This document shows, in pieces, positions 1-6,033 of a stretch of 15,647 nt of DNA. Source of the stretch: Deltaproteobacteria bacterium UBA7527. Its GTDB lineage: Bacteria > Desulfobacterota > Syntrophorhabdia > Syntrophorhabdales > Syntrophorhabdaceae. Every line of letters starts with the position of its first letter. Within the stretch, counting starts at the first letter, position 1. The notes beneath the pieces were generated by a model. That model saw only the letters and a list, made by a program, of their open reading frames with translations. It was not told the origin of the DNA and did no database searches. The position numbers and the translations under genes were made by a program. The stretch spans positions 80,361 to 96,007 of the forward strand of contig DLMV01000042.1 in the NCBI GenBank assembly GCA_002478225.1. The letters run 5' to 3'.

Positions 1-981
1 CATGATCCTTTTAATCGCATAGATCTCATAGATCTTTGACATCATGGTGCCCAAGCCTATTATAGAAGCTATCACAAAGAAATAGATGCAATATTTGAGT
101 ATGGTCTTCTGCAGGATAAAATCCCGATAAACCTGCGGCAGCAAGTTTTCCTTGCGTGCTTTTTTCGCCGCCAGGAGAGCCGATATGGGGAGGATAAATT
201 CCTGCCTGACCTCCTCCGGCGCCACTATGTTCAATGGATATTCAATGAGTTCCGATGGTATTGTAAGGCCTTCAACGGCTCCACGTTCTTTCTTGGAAGG
301 ACTTATCAGGACAACCTTTGATGGGTTCTCCCTCAATGTCTGGCGGATATAGTTTGTCGTCATATTGATGTTGCTGATGTCGTATTCGTCAAGGCCTGCC
401 TGTCGGGACTGGACAACCCTCATAAAGTTGAGTTTGCCTTCCTTCAATAAAAACAAAGCTTTACCGCTGCCCGAATCCAGAACATATAATACTGCGCTAT
501 TTTCTGATGCTTCCGAAGATTTAACCAGTTGGGAAAGGACAAAGACATCGGAATATAGCCTGCTGATGTTTTTCCTGTATCTGGTGAACCTCTCAACAAG
601 AGCGTTCAGCTCACCGCCGTCTACAGCGAAGACAAAGGCTTCTTTTACCGTTTTCCCTTCATGGGGCCGTTCTCTGAGGACCTCATAAAAGTAGGTAAAA
701 TCTTTAAGATCGGGGGCATTCCTTCTGATCTCTGATTCAACCAGGGGTTTGAGGTATTTGTCTTCTGCAGGAGGGAGCAGCAGCACGTCCTGGTAAAACG
801 CTTTGAAGCTGTTTACCACTATAAAGCTGGAGGCTTTTTCCCTCACCAGGAGGTCGTCGAGCTCGTCATCCTTTACGGCAAGGGTGCGTGTAATAACGAG
901 GGTATTGTCTTTTGTAGCGCCATAGGCCACTTTTGCCAGCCCATTCTCAAAACTGACTGCTATCTGTGCGCCGCCCGCCAA
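1..981 (-). CDS. PilM/GspL-like protein with C-terminal PilN-like membrane segment, partial (3' end outside window)
   Basis: The frame is open from a TTG codon at 981 to the window edge (327 codons, no stop). The start is chosen because AGGAGGG lies just upstream of the TTG; the protein begins MAGGAQIAVSFENGLAKVAY. The first ~290 residues read like an actin-fold PilM/GspL cytoplasmic domain, including a phosphate-loop-like segment (VLDSGSGKALFLL). Then come NLLPQVYRDF and a single hydrophobic helix (about residues 298-313, IYFFVIASIIGLG), the arrangement expected at the N-terminus of PilN or the membrane anchor of GspL. The visible part therefore looks like a PilM-PilN fusion or a GspL-type protein that would sit at the inner membrane in a type IV pilus or type II secretion assembly platform. 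It is divergent from the prepilin-like gene at 1140, which supports that role. The family call rests on reading the translation, and the remaining C-terminus is not visible. Confidence 0.72.
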   Translation of the reverse strand, partial: MAGGAQIAVSFENGLAKVAYGATKDNTLVITRTLAVKDDELDDLLVREKASSFIVVNSFKAFYQDVLLLPPAEDKYLKPLVESEIRRNAPDLKDFTYFYEVLRERPHEGKTVKEAFVFAVDGGELNALVERFTRYRKNISRLYSDVFVLSQLVKSSEASENSAVLYVLDSGSGKALFLLKEGKLNFMRVVQSRQAGLDEYDISNINMTTNYIRQTLRENPSKVVLISPSKKERGAVEGLTIPSELIEYPLNIVAPEEVRQEFILPISALLAAKKARKENLLPQVYRDFILQKTILKYCIYFFVIASIIGLGTMMSKIYEIYAIKRIM

Positions 982-1139
982 TAACCCTCCTGATCATAAT
1001 TGCAAAAAAAATAATTTATTACATGCCGCTGGACTTTTAACACATATCTATTTTACACTATTGATCATAAAATTAAAATACAAAATATAACATATTTATT
1101 TGACTTGAAGCGTATAGACGTGAAATAATTATTATAACT

Positions 1140-2441
1140 ATGCGAATGAACTTCAACAGAGGCATGACATTAATTGAGATCGCCATAGTATTTGTCATTA
1201 TCGGCATAGCCATTGCCCTCGGCGCATCTCTGGTAGGGCCATTAACGCAAAGGTCAAAAATCATTGATACGAGAGAAACGGTAAAGGCCGCAAAAGAGGC
1301 GCTGTCAGGGTACGCAGTAAAAAATGGCTTCTTGCCGGCTACTATCGGACTTTCAGGCGGGAGGGAATTGGATGGATGGGGAAGAAATATAGCTTTTTAT
1401 CCGGCCCCTGGAATCCTGGGTTCAGGGAGAGACGTCTGCGGAGTGACTTCAACCAAGACAAACGTGAAAGAATGCATAAGTGATGACTGTTCAACGTTCA
1501 ATACCAAGTCCAATATTGCATTTTTGATTTACAGCATAGGCGAAGATGCGGATGGTGTCTGTACTGGTACGGGCGTCTGCTCGGGCGGCAGCGGGACGTG
1601 TCCTTTCCCTACCTGTACCGGCGTATGCAGCGCTGGCGTATGTACAGGAGGCACAGGAACGTGTATCTGTACGGGTACATGCAATGCGGGCGTATGCTCG
1701 GGCGGCACCGGGACGTGCCCAACCTGTACGGGCACATGCACCTTTCCTATCTGGCAACAGACATCAGGCTATAACAGCCCGTGTACGTACACGGCAACCA
1801 ATCCTGCCTTTCGATACGACGATATTGTCCAGTATGTGACCTTGGACGAGGTAAGGTCTGCAAGAAGCTGTTCATTTGCAATAACCAACCAATCCCTGCC
1901 GGATGCTATAAACGGAACCGCATACAGTACGCAGCTTCAGGCAACCGGCGGACAAACCCCTTATACCTCATGGTTAGTGACGAATGGCGCGCTGCCTACA
2001 GGAATTACTCTCAGTACTCCGGGGGGGCTTATTTCAGGAACCCCGACCGCTGCCGGGGTATACAATTTCACAGTGACGCTCACTGATGCAAACGGGGTCC
2101 AGACTTCCAAGGCATTTACATTAAATGTTATCGGTAGCGCAGGCACGTGTTTCATAACGGGGATCAATATAGTTAACAGGACCGGTGCCAGCAGGTATTT
2201 TACTCGGAACGGGGGGGCTTGTAGCCCAGCATGGGCTAACAATGCCAGCCTTAATGCTCAAGGATATGGAGTTGGTGGAATCCAGCAAACCGATACATAT
2301 AATTTCTGGACAAATAGTACCTGTACTACTGCATGCGCAAGCACTCCGAGTTTAAACTTTACTCAGGCACAGACTGTGGATGCGAATCAGAATTGCCAGA
2401 TTCAGTTTAATACAGCTAACTGCGGCACAGCGGATTTTTGA
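1140..2441 (+). CDS. Prepilin-like protein with Cys-rich repeats and Ig-like (putative Ig/He_PIG) domain
   Basis: The 433-residue protein starts with a class III/type IV prepilin signal: a short leader ending NRG, then MTLIE with the conserved Glu at +5, and a hydrophobic helix (IAIVFVIIGIAIALG). Prepilin peptidase would be expected to cut after Gly8 and methylate Met9. Residues ~30-135 resemble a pseudopilin headgroup. Residues 141-200 are a low-complexity stretch with 13 cysteines in 60 residues, built on GVCSGG-type and GTC units. Residues ~244-330 read as a putative Ig (He_PIG-type) beta-sandwich (SLPDAINGTAY, LPTGITL, GTPTAAGVYNFTVT). The last ~100 residues are Cys/Asn-rich and unrecognised. 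It is much larger than a major pilin, so a minor pilin or tip adhesin is more likely. No clear Shine-Dalgarno precedes ATG 1140, and ATG 1146 in the same frame is an alternative. It lies head-to-head with the PilM/PilN-like gene. Confidence 0.85.
   Translation: MRMNFNRGMTLIEIAIVFVIIGIAIALGASLVGPLTQRSKIIDTRETVKAAKEALSGYAVKNGFLPATIGLSGGRELDGWGRNIAFYPAPGILGSGRDVCGVTSTKTNVKECISDDCSTFNTKSNIAFLIYSIGEDADGVCTGTGVCSGGSGTCPFPTCTGVCSAGVCTGGTGTCICTGTCNAGVCSGGTGTCPTCTGTCTFPIWQQTSGYNSPCTYTATNPAFRYDDIVQYVTLDEVRSARSCSFAITNQSLPDAINGTAYSTQLQATGGQTPYTSWLVTNGALPTGITLSTPGGLISGTPTAAGVYNFTVTLTDANGVQTSKAFTLNVIGSAGTCFITGINIVNRTGASRYFTRNGGACSPAWANNASLNAQGYGVGGIQQTDTYNFWTNSTCTTACASTPSLNFTQAQTVDANQNCQIQFNTANCGTADF
1560..1739 (+). 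repeat. In-frame tandem repeats coding a Cys/Gly/Thr stalk
   Basis: Within the prepilin-like gene, the 34-nt segment at 1570-1603 recurs at 1687-1720 with three mismatches (offset 117 nt, 39 codons). A more divergent copy lies between them, around 1630-1665. The translated units repeat GVCSGG(S/T)GTC and TCTG(V/T)C. The offset keeps the reading frame, so the repeats look like duplicated coding units rather than a CRISPR or intergenic array. Such repeats may change copy number by slippage or recombination (inference). Confidence 0.75.
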
Positions 2442-2455
2442 AAAGATGATTGGAT

Positions 2456-2487
2456 AATTGGGGTCAACTCTTCAAATGTCAATTGTT
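2456..2487 (+). repeat. REP-like 32-bp repeat, copy 1 (solo, direct)
   Basis: This 32-bp sequence begins AATTGGGGTCAACTC and ends ATGTCAATTGTT. It is identical to the copy at 3229-3260 and matches the inverse of 4230-4258. It sits 15 bp after the prepilin-like stop codon and 66 bp beyond the stop codon of the HAD gene. AATTG and CAATT at its ends can pair as a short stem. It has no transposase of its own and resembles a dispersed REP-type element mobilised in trans by the neighbouring RAYT (inference). Confidence 0.8.
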
Positions 2488-2552
2488 TCGACATACCTCC
2501 ATATCCGGGAGAAGAACATACAGTCAAGCTGTCATACACCTCTTCAATTGAG

Positions 2553-3203
2553 TTAATAACGGCGTCTTGCAATGTTGCCGTGAGGCTTTAAGGTGGAAAG
2601 CAGCTGCATCGGCGTCTCAACCAGATAGTCCGGTTTCTTTTTTTCAAGCATTTCTTTTGAGTTAAAACCCCAGGATATGGCGATGATCTTGATGCCTACT
2701 TTCCGGCAGGCCTCAATATCCCCTACATCATCTCCGACATAGACCGTCTCTTCCGGGGAAAGGGCGTATTGTGCGAGCGCTCCCTTGATAGCCCTGTCTT
2801 TCTCCAGAGCAGGCGCATCGGCCAATATAAAATCGACCTGCCCGATGCCGTCTCTGCCGAGGATATATTTCACCGTCTCTTCAGTGTTCGACGTCACTAT
2901 GCCCAGCCGATAGTCTTTTTGCAGCGCAGAGAGAACCTCTTTCATCCCTTTGACCATAATGGCGCTTCGCATAGTGTGATTAAGCAGCTCCTTGAATTTT
3001 TCTACCCAGAGAGGGACCTGCTCGGGTTGGAGGCCGAGCACATCGATCAGCACCTCGCGCGTGCTTTTCTCCCGAAGCTTCGAACTATGCTCAATCTTTC
3101 TATAGCCGAATGTTTTGCTTAATTCGTTTGTGCAGGAGACAAAGATGGATCGGGAATCAACGATCGTCCCGTCGAAATCCATTATAACATTTTTCCATCC
3201 CAT
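2553..3203 (-). CDS. HAD-superfamily hydrolase, phosphoglycolate phosphatase-like
   Basis: With the ATG at 3203 the product is 216 residues, a usual size for a soluble HAD phosphatase. All four HAD motifs are visible: DFDGT (nucleophile Asp9, acid/base Asp11), VTSN (Thr104), Lys135 in LEKDRA, and VGDDVGDIE (Asp158, Asp162). A helical cap of phosphoglycolate-phosphatase/beta-phosphoglucomutase type lies between motifs I and II. The enzyme should dephosphorylate a small phosphorylated metabolite in the cytoplasm, but the substrate cannot be read from sequence. A longer frame opens at TTG 3230; the ATG start is preferred because it places DFDGT at the usual distance from the N-terminus and because TTG 3230 lies in the edge of the 3229-3260 repeat. 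No Shine-Dalgarno is obvious. The gene is bracketed by two identical repeats. Confidence 0.88.
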   Translation of the reverse strand: MGWKNVIMDFDGTIVDSRSIFVSCTNELSKTFGYRKIEHSSKLREKSTREVLIDVLGLQPEQVPLWVEKFKELLNHTMRSAIMVKGMKEVLSALQKDYRLGIVTSNTEETVKYILGRDGIGQVDFILADAPALEKDRAIKGALAQYALSPEETVYVGDDVGDIEACRKVGIKIIAISWGFNSKEMLEKKKPDYLVETPMQLLSTLKPHGNIARRRY

Positions 3204-3211
3204 AGCGGCAC

Positions 3212-3240
3212 ATTCTACCACTGAAACCAATTGGGGTCAA
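3212..3240 (-). promoter_or_regulatory. Candidate hybrid promoter for the HAD gene, -35 box inside the REP-like repeat
   Basis: On the minus strand TTGACC (3240-3235) is followed after exactly 17 bp by TAGAAT (3217-3212). Each hexamer matches the sigma70 consensus at five of six positions. The -35 lies within the repeat at 3229-3260 and the -10 in unique sequence beside the HAD gene. Transcription would begin about 2 nt before ATG 3203, giving an almost leaderless mRNA, in keeping with the missing Shine-Dalgarno. Prediction only. Confidence 0.4.
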
Positions 3241-3260
3241 CTCTTCAAATGTCAATTGTT
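3229..3260 (+). repeat. REP-like 32-bp repeat, copy 2 (left end of the transposase unit)
   Basis: This copy is identical over 32 bp to 2456-2487 and in the same orientation. Together with the inverted copy at 4230-4258 it forms the boundaries of the Y1 transposase gene, so 3229-4258 is the simplest mobile unit. Its left edge touches the 5' region of the HAD gene, which is transcribed leftward away from it. Confidence 0.85.
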
Positions 3261-3261
3261 C

Positions 3262-3291
3262 TTGATATGGTTTTCTATTTTTTGTTAAGAT
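3262..3291 (+). promoter_or_regulatory. Possible promoter of the transposase gene
   Basis: TTGATA (3262-3267) and TAAGAT (3286-3291) are separated by 18 bp in an AT-rich stretch just inside the element. The predicted start site falls at about the ATG at 3298, so the transcript could be leaderless; no Shine-Dalgarno is visible before that ATG. The -10 box is weak. Confidence 0.28.
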
Positions 3292-3297
3292 TACTGC

Positions 3298-4245
3298 ATG
3301 GCAAGGATCATCAGATTAGACCTACCGAATTCTTTCTACCATGTTCTCTCAAGAGGAAATGAGCGCAGAAAGATATTTTACGATACAAGGGATTGCAGGA
3401 AATTCCTCGAGATATTGGGTAAGACCATAGAAAGATTCAAAATAGAAATCCACGCATACGTGCTTATGCCAAATCATTACCACCTATTATTGCGCACAAA
3501 AGATGCAAACCTGTCTAAAACCATACAGTGGTTAAATGTAAGCTATACGGTCTGGTTCAATAGGAAACACAACCGTATTGGACATTTATTTCAGGGTCGT
3601 TTTAAAAGTTTTATCGTAGAAAATGATAAATATTTTATTACCCTGTGCCTTTATGCTCATGGCAATCCATTTAGAGCGGGCATTGTAAAAGATCTCCCCG
3701 ATTATAAGTGGAGCAGTTACCCGGGTTATTTAGATAAGAGCAAGAGAGAAGGATGGTTGGCGACCAACATGCTTTTATCGGTATACGGAAATAATACGAG
3801 GAGACTGGAGAAGGCGCATGCAGCATATCTGGGACAGGGAACGAAAATATTTGGAGATCTCCATAAGGGGGTTTGTTTTGGTACTAAGGAGTTTGCAAAA
3901 ACGTGTATGGAAGAGCTGAGGGAGATCAAACTAAGCGGCACCCAGGAAATAAAGACCCTTTTAAGAATGCGCAGCATTGATGAGATCGCCAGTGAAATAC
4001 TGGTTGCCCTTGGAGAGGACGATCCAAATGCAGTTTTTGCTTCAAAAAAGAAAAAGAGAAAAATTAATAGAGATATAACGATTTACCTTCTAAACAACTT
4101 GGGGGTTTTCACAAATAAAAGGATAGGGGAGCTATTCGGCGTGGGTTATTCGGCGGTTAGTGAGGCCGCAAGGCGCGGCAAGGAATTGTCCCAGGATAAC
4201 AGGGAAATAAGAAAGAGAGTGAGCAATATAACAATTGACATTTGA
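3298..4245 (+). CDS. REP-associated tyrosine transposase (RAYT, Y1_Tnp/IS200-like HUH) with C-terminal DnaA-like HTH
   Basis: The 315-residue protein is a single-strand HUH transposase of the Y1/RAYT family. The metal-binding HUH motif is His60-Tyr61-His62 in VLMPNHYHLLL. Downstream, GHLFQGRFKS and LYAHGNPFRAG match the family's usual GxxFQGRFK and YIHLNPVRAG blocks. The catalytic tyrosine is probably Tyr119, with Tyr112 as the alternative. A C-terminal region (about 255-305: DITIYLLNNLGVFTNKRIGELFGVGYSAVSEAARR read in part) resembles the DnaA C-terminal helix-turn-helix found in some Y1 transposases and may recognise the repeat. The enzyme would nick and rejoin REP-like ends. The gene appears intact, is flanked by inverted repeats, and its last codons and stop lie inside the right repeat. 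It lacks a visible Shine-Dalgarno. Confidence 0.93.
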   Translation: MARIIRLDLPNSFYHVLSRGNERRKIFYDTRDCRKFLEILGKTIERFKIEIHAYVLMPNHYHLLLRTKDANLSKTIQWLNVSYTVWFNRKHNRIGHLFQGRFKSFIVENDKYFITLCLYAHGNPFRAGIVKDLPDYKWSSYPGYLDKSKREGWLATNMLLSVYGNNTRRLEKAHAAYLGQGTKIFGDLHKGVCFGTKEFAKTCMEELREIKLSGTQEIKTLLRMRSIDEIASEILVALGEDDPNAVFASKKKKRKINRDITIYLLNNLGVFTNKRIGELFGVGYSAVSEAARRGKELSQDNREIRKRVSNITIDI

Positions 4246-4258
4246 AGAGCTGACCCCA
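4230..4258 (-). repeat. REP-like repeat, inverted copy (right end of the transposase unit)
   Basis: This is the reverse complement of the 32-bp repeat over 29 bp, with one difference (C at 4250 where the perfect inverse has T). It contains the transposase stop codon (4243-4245) and the TTG (4235) that opens the next reading frame, so both genes borrow coding sequence from it. Confidence 0.85.
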
Positions 4259-5050
4259 AGGGGTTTTTGGATATTTCGAGGGAGCAGGACGCCGTACGGC
4301 CTCTACGCGCGGCAGAGATGGCTTGGTGAAGGCGAGACAGAGACGTGGAGACGTGATTTTGAGTTGACCGTTGCCGAGTTGATGGAAGGGCAATCACCGG
4401 ACGGGTCCTGGGATTTCTCTTTTATAAAGACCGCGCAGAGGCTCTTTGGCCTTCATCTGACCGTACGCAACGAAACGAAGGAGATAAAAAGGGCGCTTGG
4501 CTGGATGGCAGCGCACACCCTGCCGTCGCCCGATGATCCAATATGCGCTGAAATGAGTGATGTTCGCGAAAGCTCTCTCGAAGGGCTTCCTTTTGTGCCC
4601 GGCAACCTATTTTTATTGACATACAGCGTTGTGCTTTTCCTTTCGACGATCTTTGGAGGCGGTTATGAAGCGCCTGTGGCCGGGGCATACGAGACACTTG
4701 CCGGAGAAGTGCTCAAAAAGAATATCCTGTTGCAGTACGCCGATATGAATAATATCCTGAGGGCATTCGTTGTTCATCCGGAGCACACGGACAGCCTGGC
4801 AACGACCACTATGGTAGAACATCTGGCGGCTGTTCAGGACAGCGCCGGCTACTGGCCAAAGGGCGTGCCGTTCTATCAAACCCTGAATGCTCTGGGGCAT
4901 CTTTCCTTCTGCCAGGCCGATCAGCAGCTGGAAAGGGCCTTTCTGATCGTCCGCGACACGCAGAACCCTGATGGAACGTGGGGTAAGACTCAGAAAGAAT
5001 GGAATACCTTTCTTGTCATCCACGCGCTGAGAAACAAAAAGAAGCTGTGA
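4235..5050 (+). CDS. Prenyltransferase/squalene-cyclase-fold protein, probably N-terminally truncated by the element
   Basis: The 271-codon frame has three QW-like motifs: QSPDGSW (53-59), QDSAGYW (201-207) and QNPDGTW (243-249). These are typical of the alpha/alpha-barrel terpenoid cyclase and prenyltransferase fold. The family fits, but the protein is far shorter than squalene-hopene cyclases and no DxDD catalytic motif is visible, so no reaction is assigned. The only upstream start is TTG 4235, which lies in the right-end repeat without a Shine-Dalgarno. The first eight codons (MTFEELTP) are repeat-derived, and native sequence seems to begin at RGFWIFRGSRTP. I infer that the element displaced the original 5' end. 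The frame after the junction is intact, so it may be a recent truncation, a still functional fusion, or a pseudogene. The next internal ATG is at 4382. Confidence 0.62.
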   Translation: MTFEELTPRGFWIFRGSRTPYGLYARQRWLGEGETETWRRDFELTVAELMEGQSPDGSWDFSFIKTAQRLFGLHLTVRNETKEIKRALGWMAAHTLPSPDDPICAEMSDVRESSLEGLPFVPGNLFLLTYSVVLFLSTIFGGGYEAPVAGAYETLAGEVLKKNILLQYADMNNILRAFVVHPEHTDSLATTTMVEHLAAVQDSAGYWPKGVPFYQTLNALGHLSFCQADQQLERAFLIVRDTQNPDGTWGKTQKEWNTFLVIHALRNKKKL

Positions 5051-5068
5051 AGGATCCGTGTTTATTCC

Positions 5069-5097
5069 TTGCTTATCCTTCTCCCTTCCACTATAAT
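5069..5097 (+). promoter_or_regulatory. Candidate sigma70 promoter of kdsB
   Basis: TTGCTT (5069-5074) and a perfect TATAAT (5092-5097) are separated by 17 bp. They sit in the short gap after the cyclase-fold gene. Transcription from about 5104 would leave a leader of roughly 18 nt containing GAGGG (5108-5112) before ATG 5122. The -35 box is only a half match. Confidence 0.5.
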
Positions 5098-5121
5098 TTT
5101 TCCAGCTGAGGGATGATTTCA

Positions 5122-5850
5122 ATGAAAAAGATCATTGTCATACCCGCGCGGTTCGGATCAACGAGGTTGCCGGGAAAACCTCTCCTGGACTTGTGCGGAA
5201 AGCCTCTTATTCAATGGGTCTATGAGAGGGCGCGGGAATCCCGCCTGGCAGATGGGATCCTTGTCGCTACCGATGATGAGCAGATACGGGATGCGGCGCT
5301 GTCATTCGGCGCCGAAGCCGTTATGACGAGCGTTGCATGCACAAGCGGCACAGACAGGGCCTACGAGGCCGTGCAGGGAAAGAACGCTGATATCGTCGTC
5401 AACCTCCAGGGAGACGAGCCCTTTATCAGATCCGACATGATCGATGCAATATTCTCAGTGATCGAACGCGAGCATCTTGATGCGGCAACCCTTTGCTGCC
5501 CGTTGAAAGACAACAAGGAATATGAAGATCCTAACACCGTGAAGGTAGTGCTCGATCGGGCAGGATACGCCCTCTACTTCTCGCGGGCGCCGATCCCGTA
5601 TGTGCGCGATGACAGAAGAGCGGCGCCCTACAAGCATGTGGGTATTTATGCGTTCTCAATGGCCCTGCTCGAGAAATTCGTAAGGATGGAGAAGGGCAGG
5701 CTCGAGGAGACGGAATCGCTGGAACAACTGCGGATCCTTGAGAATGGATACAAGATCAAGGTTTTGACGACCCAGTACGACGGGTTCGGCATAGATACCG
5801 AAGAAGACCTGCGGAAAGCGCAGAAGACCCTTGCCCGCTATATCCACTGA
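5122..5850 (+). CDS. kdsB: 3-deoxy-manno-octulosonate cytidylyltransferase (CMP-Kdo synthetase)
   Basis: KdsB activates Kdo with CTP to CMP-Kdo, the donor for the inner core of lipopolysaccharide, in the cytoplasm. The 242-residue product is close to the usual ~250. Family blocks are all present: IPARFGSTRLPGKPL near the N-terminus (nucleotide-binding loop), ATDDEQI, the LQGDEPF metal-binding block, FSRAPIPY, HVGIYAF, and LEETESLEQLRILENG and GIDTEEDL near the C-terminus. ATG 5122 is chosen because GAGGG ends 9 nt upstream; the in-frame ATG at 5113 abuts that GAGGG and would have no usable ribosome-binding site. A TATAAT box lies just upstream. The gene suggests a Gram-negative host with Kdo lipid A and sits with glmM in a nucleotide-sugar cluster. 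Confidence 0.96.
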   Translation: MKKIIVIPARFGSTRLPGKPLLDLCGKPLIQWVYERARESRLADGILVATDDEQIRDAALSFGAEAVMTSVACTSGTDRAYEAVQGKNADIVVNLQGDEPFIRSDMIDAIFSVIEREHLDAATLCCPLKDNKEYEDPNTVKVVLDRAGYALYFSRAPIPYVRDDRRAAPYKHVGIYAFSMALLEKFVRMEKGRLEETESLEQLRILENGYKIKVLTTQYDGFGIDTEEDLRKAQKTLARYIH

Positions 5851-5927
5851 TCTTTTTTTGATCCGGTTTTTGCTGCACCGCTTCCAACATCTGCGATGGA
5901 CAGAAACAAACGGCTGAAAGGCGAAAG

Positions 5928-5992
5928 AGGAGGTCGATATTGACATGGAATTGAAAAAAGTGTTACTTTACAACTACTTATATGGTCTGTAG
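5928..5992 (+). promoter_or_regulatory. Possible leader ORF (15 codons) with perfect Shine-Dalgarno, upstream of the beta-helix gene
   Basis: AGGAGGT (5928-5934) is a perfect anti-16S match. Ten nucleotides later an ATG (5945) opens MELKKVLLYNYLYGL, ending at TAG 5990-5992, 14 nt before ATG 6007. Five of 15 residues are Leu and three are Tyr. The frame does not join the downstream gene. It could be a leader peptide controlling the next gene, or a stranded ribosome-binding site. Short ORFs arise by chance; the strength of the Shine-Dalgarno is the main support. Confidence 0.35.
5940..5969 (+). promoter_or_regulatory. Weak candidate promoter before the beta-helix gene
   Basis: A perfect TTGACA (5940-5945) is followed after 18 bp by TACTTT (5964-5969), which matches TATAAT at only three positions. 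It overlaps the start of the candidate leader ORF, so both cannot be used on the same transcript. The kdsB-to-beta-helix gap (5851-6033) holds no convincing terminator, only a T7 run at 5853-5859, so readthrough from kdsB is also possible. Confidence 0.25.
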
Positions 5993-6033
5993 AAAAGTCT
6001 TATTCTATGACAGATACCTGCCTGGAGGAGAGG

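Larger units (their letters stand above)
3229..4258 (+). mobile_element. RAYT/REP-type element: Y1 transposase gene between inverted repeats
   Basis: The unit comprises a 32-bp repeat (3229-3260), the Y1 transposase gene (3298-4245) and an inverted copy (4230-4258) that matches over 29 bp with one difference at 4250. A perfect third copy 0.8 kb to the left suggests that the repeat is dispersed in the genome, as expected for REP/REPIN sequences and their tyrosine transposases. The internal gene is visibly more AT-rich than the flanking kdsB-glmM region, consistent with acquisition. No target-site duplication is claimed; HUH enzymes do not make one. Confidence 0.75.

Noticed and set aside
152..688. 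Two plus-strand frames (152-352 and 365-688) inside the PilM/PilN-like gene
   Set aside because: The minus strand is open for 327 codons with coherent pilus-family features and a ribosome-binding site; the plus frames lack domains and start signals.
1560..1740. Regular short repeats that could suggest a CRISPR array
   Set aside because: The repeats are in frame within a prepilin gene, differ between units, have no uniform repeat-spacer pattern and no cas genes are nearby.
1491..1757. Minus-strand frames across the Cys repeats (Ala/Arg/Thr- or Pro/Val-rich)
   Set aside because: They are shadows of the repetitive plus-strand sequence; composition is low complexity and no start signal is present.
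4613..5122. 169-codon minus-strand frame opposite the cyclase-fold gene
   Set aside because: No domain resemblance or ribosome-binding site; the plus strand carries QW-like motifs throughout.
5845..5885. GATC-T7-GATC and a CGGT/ACCG pair as a terminator after kdsB
   Set aside because: Stems are only 4 bp and the T-run lies in the loop rather than after a stem.
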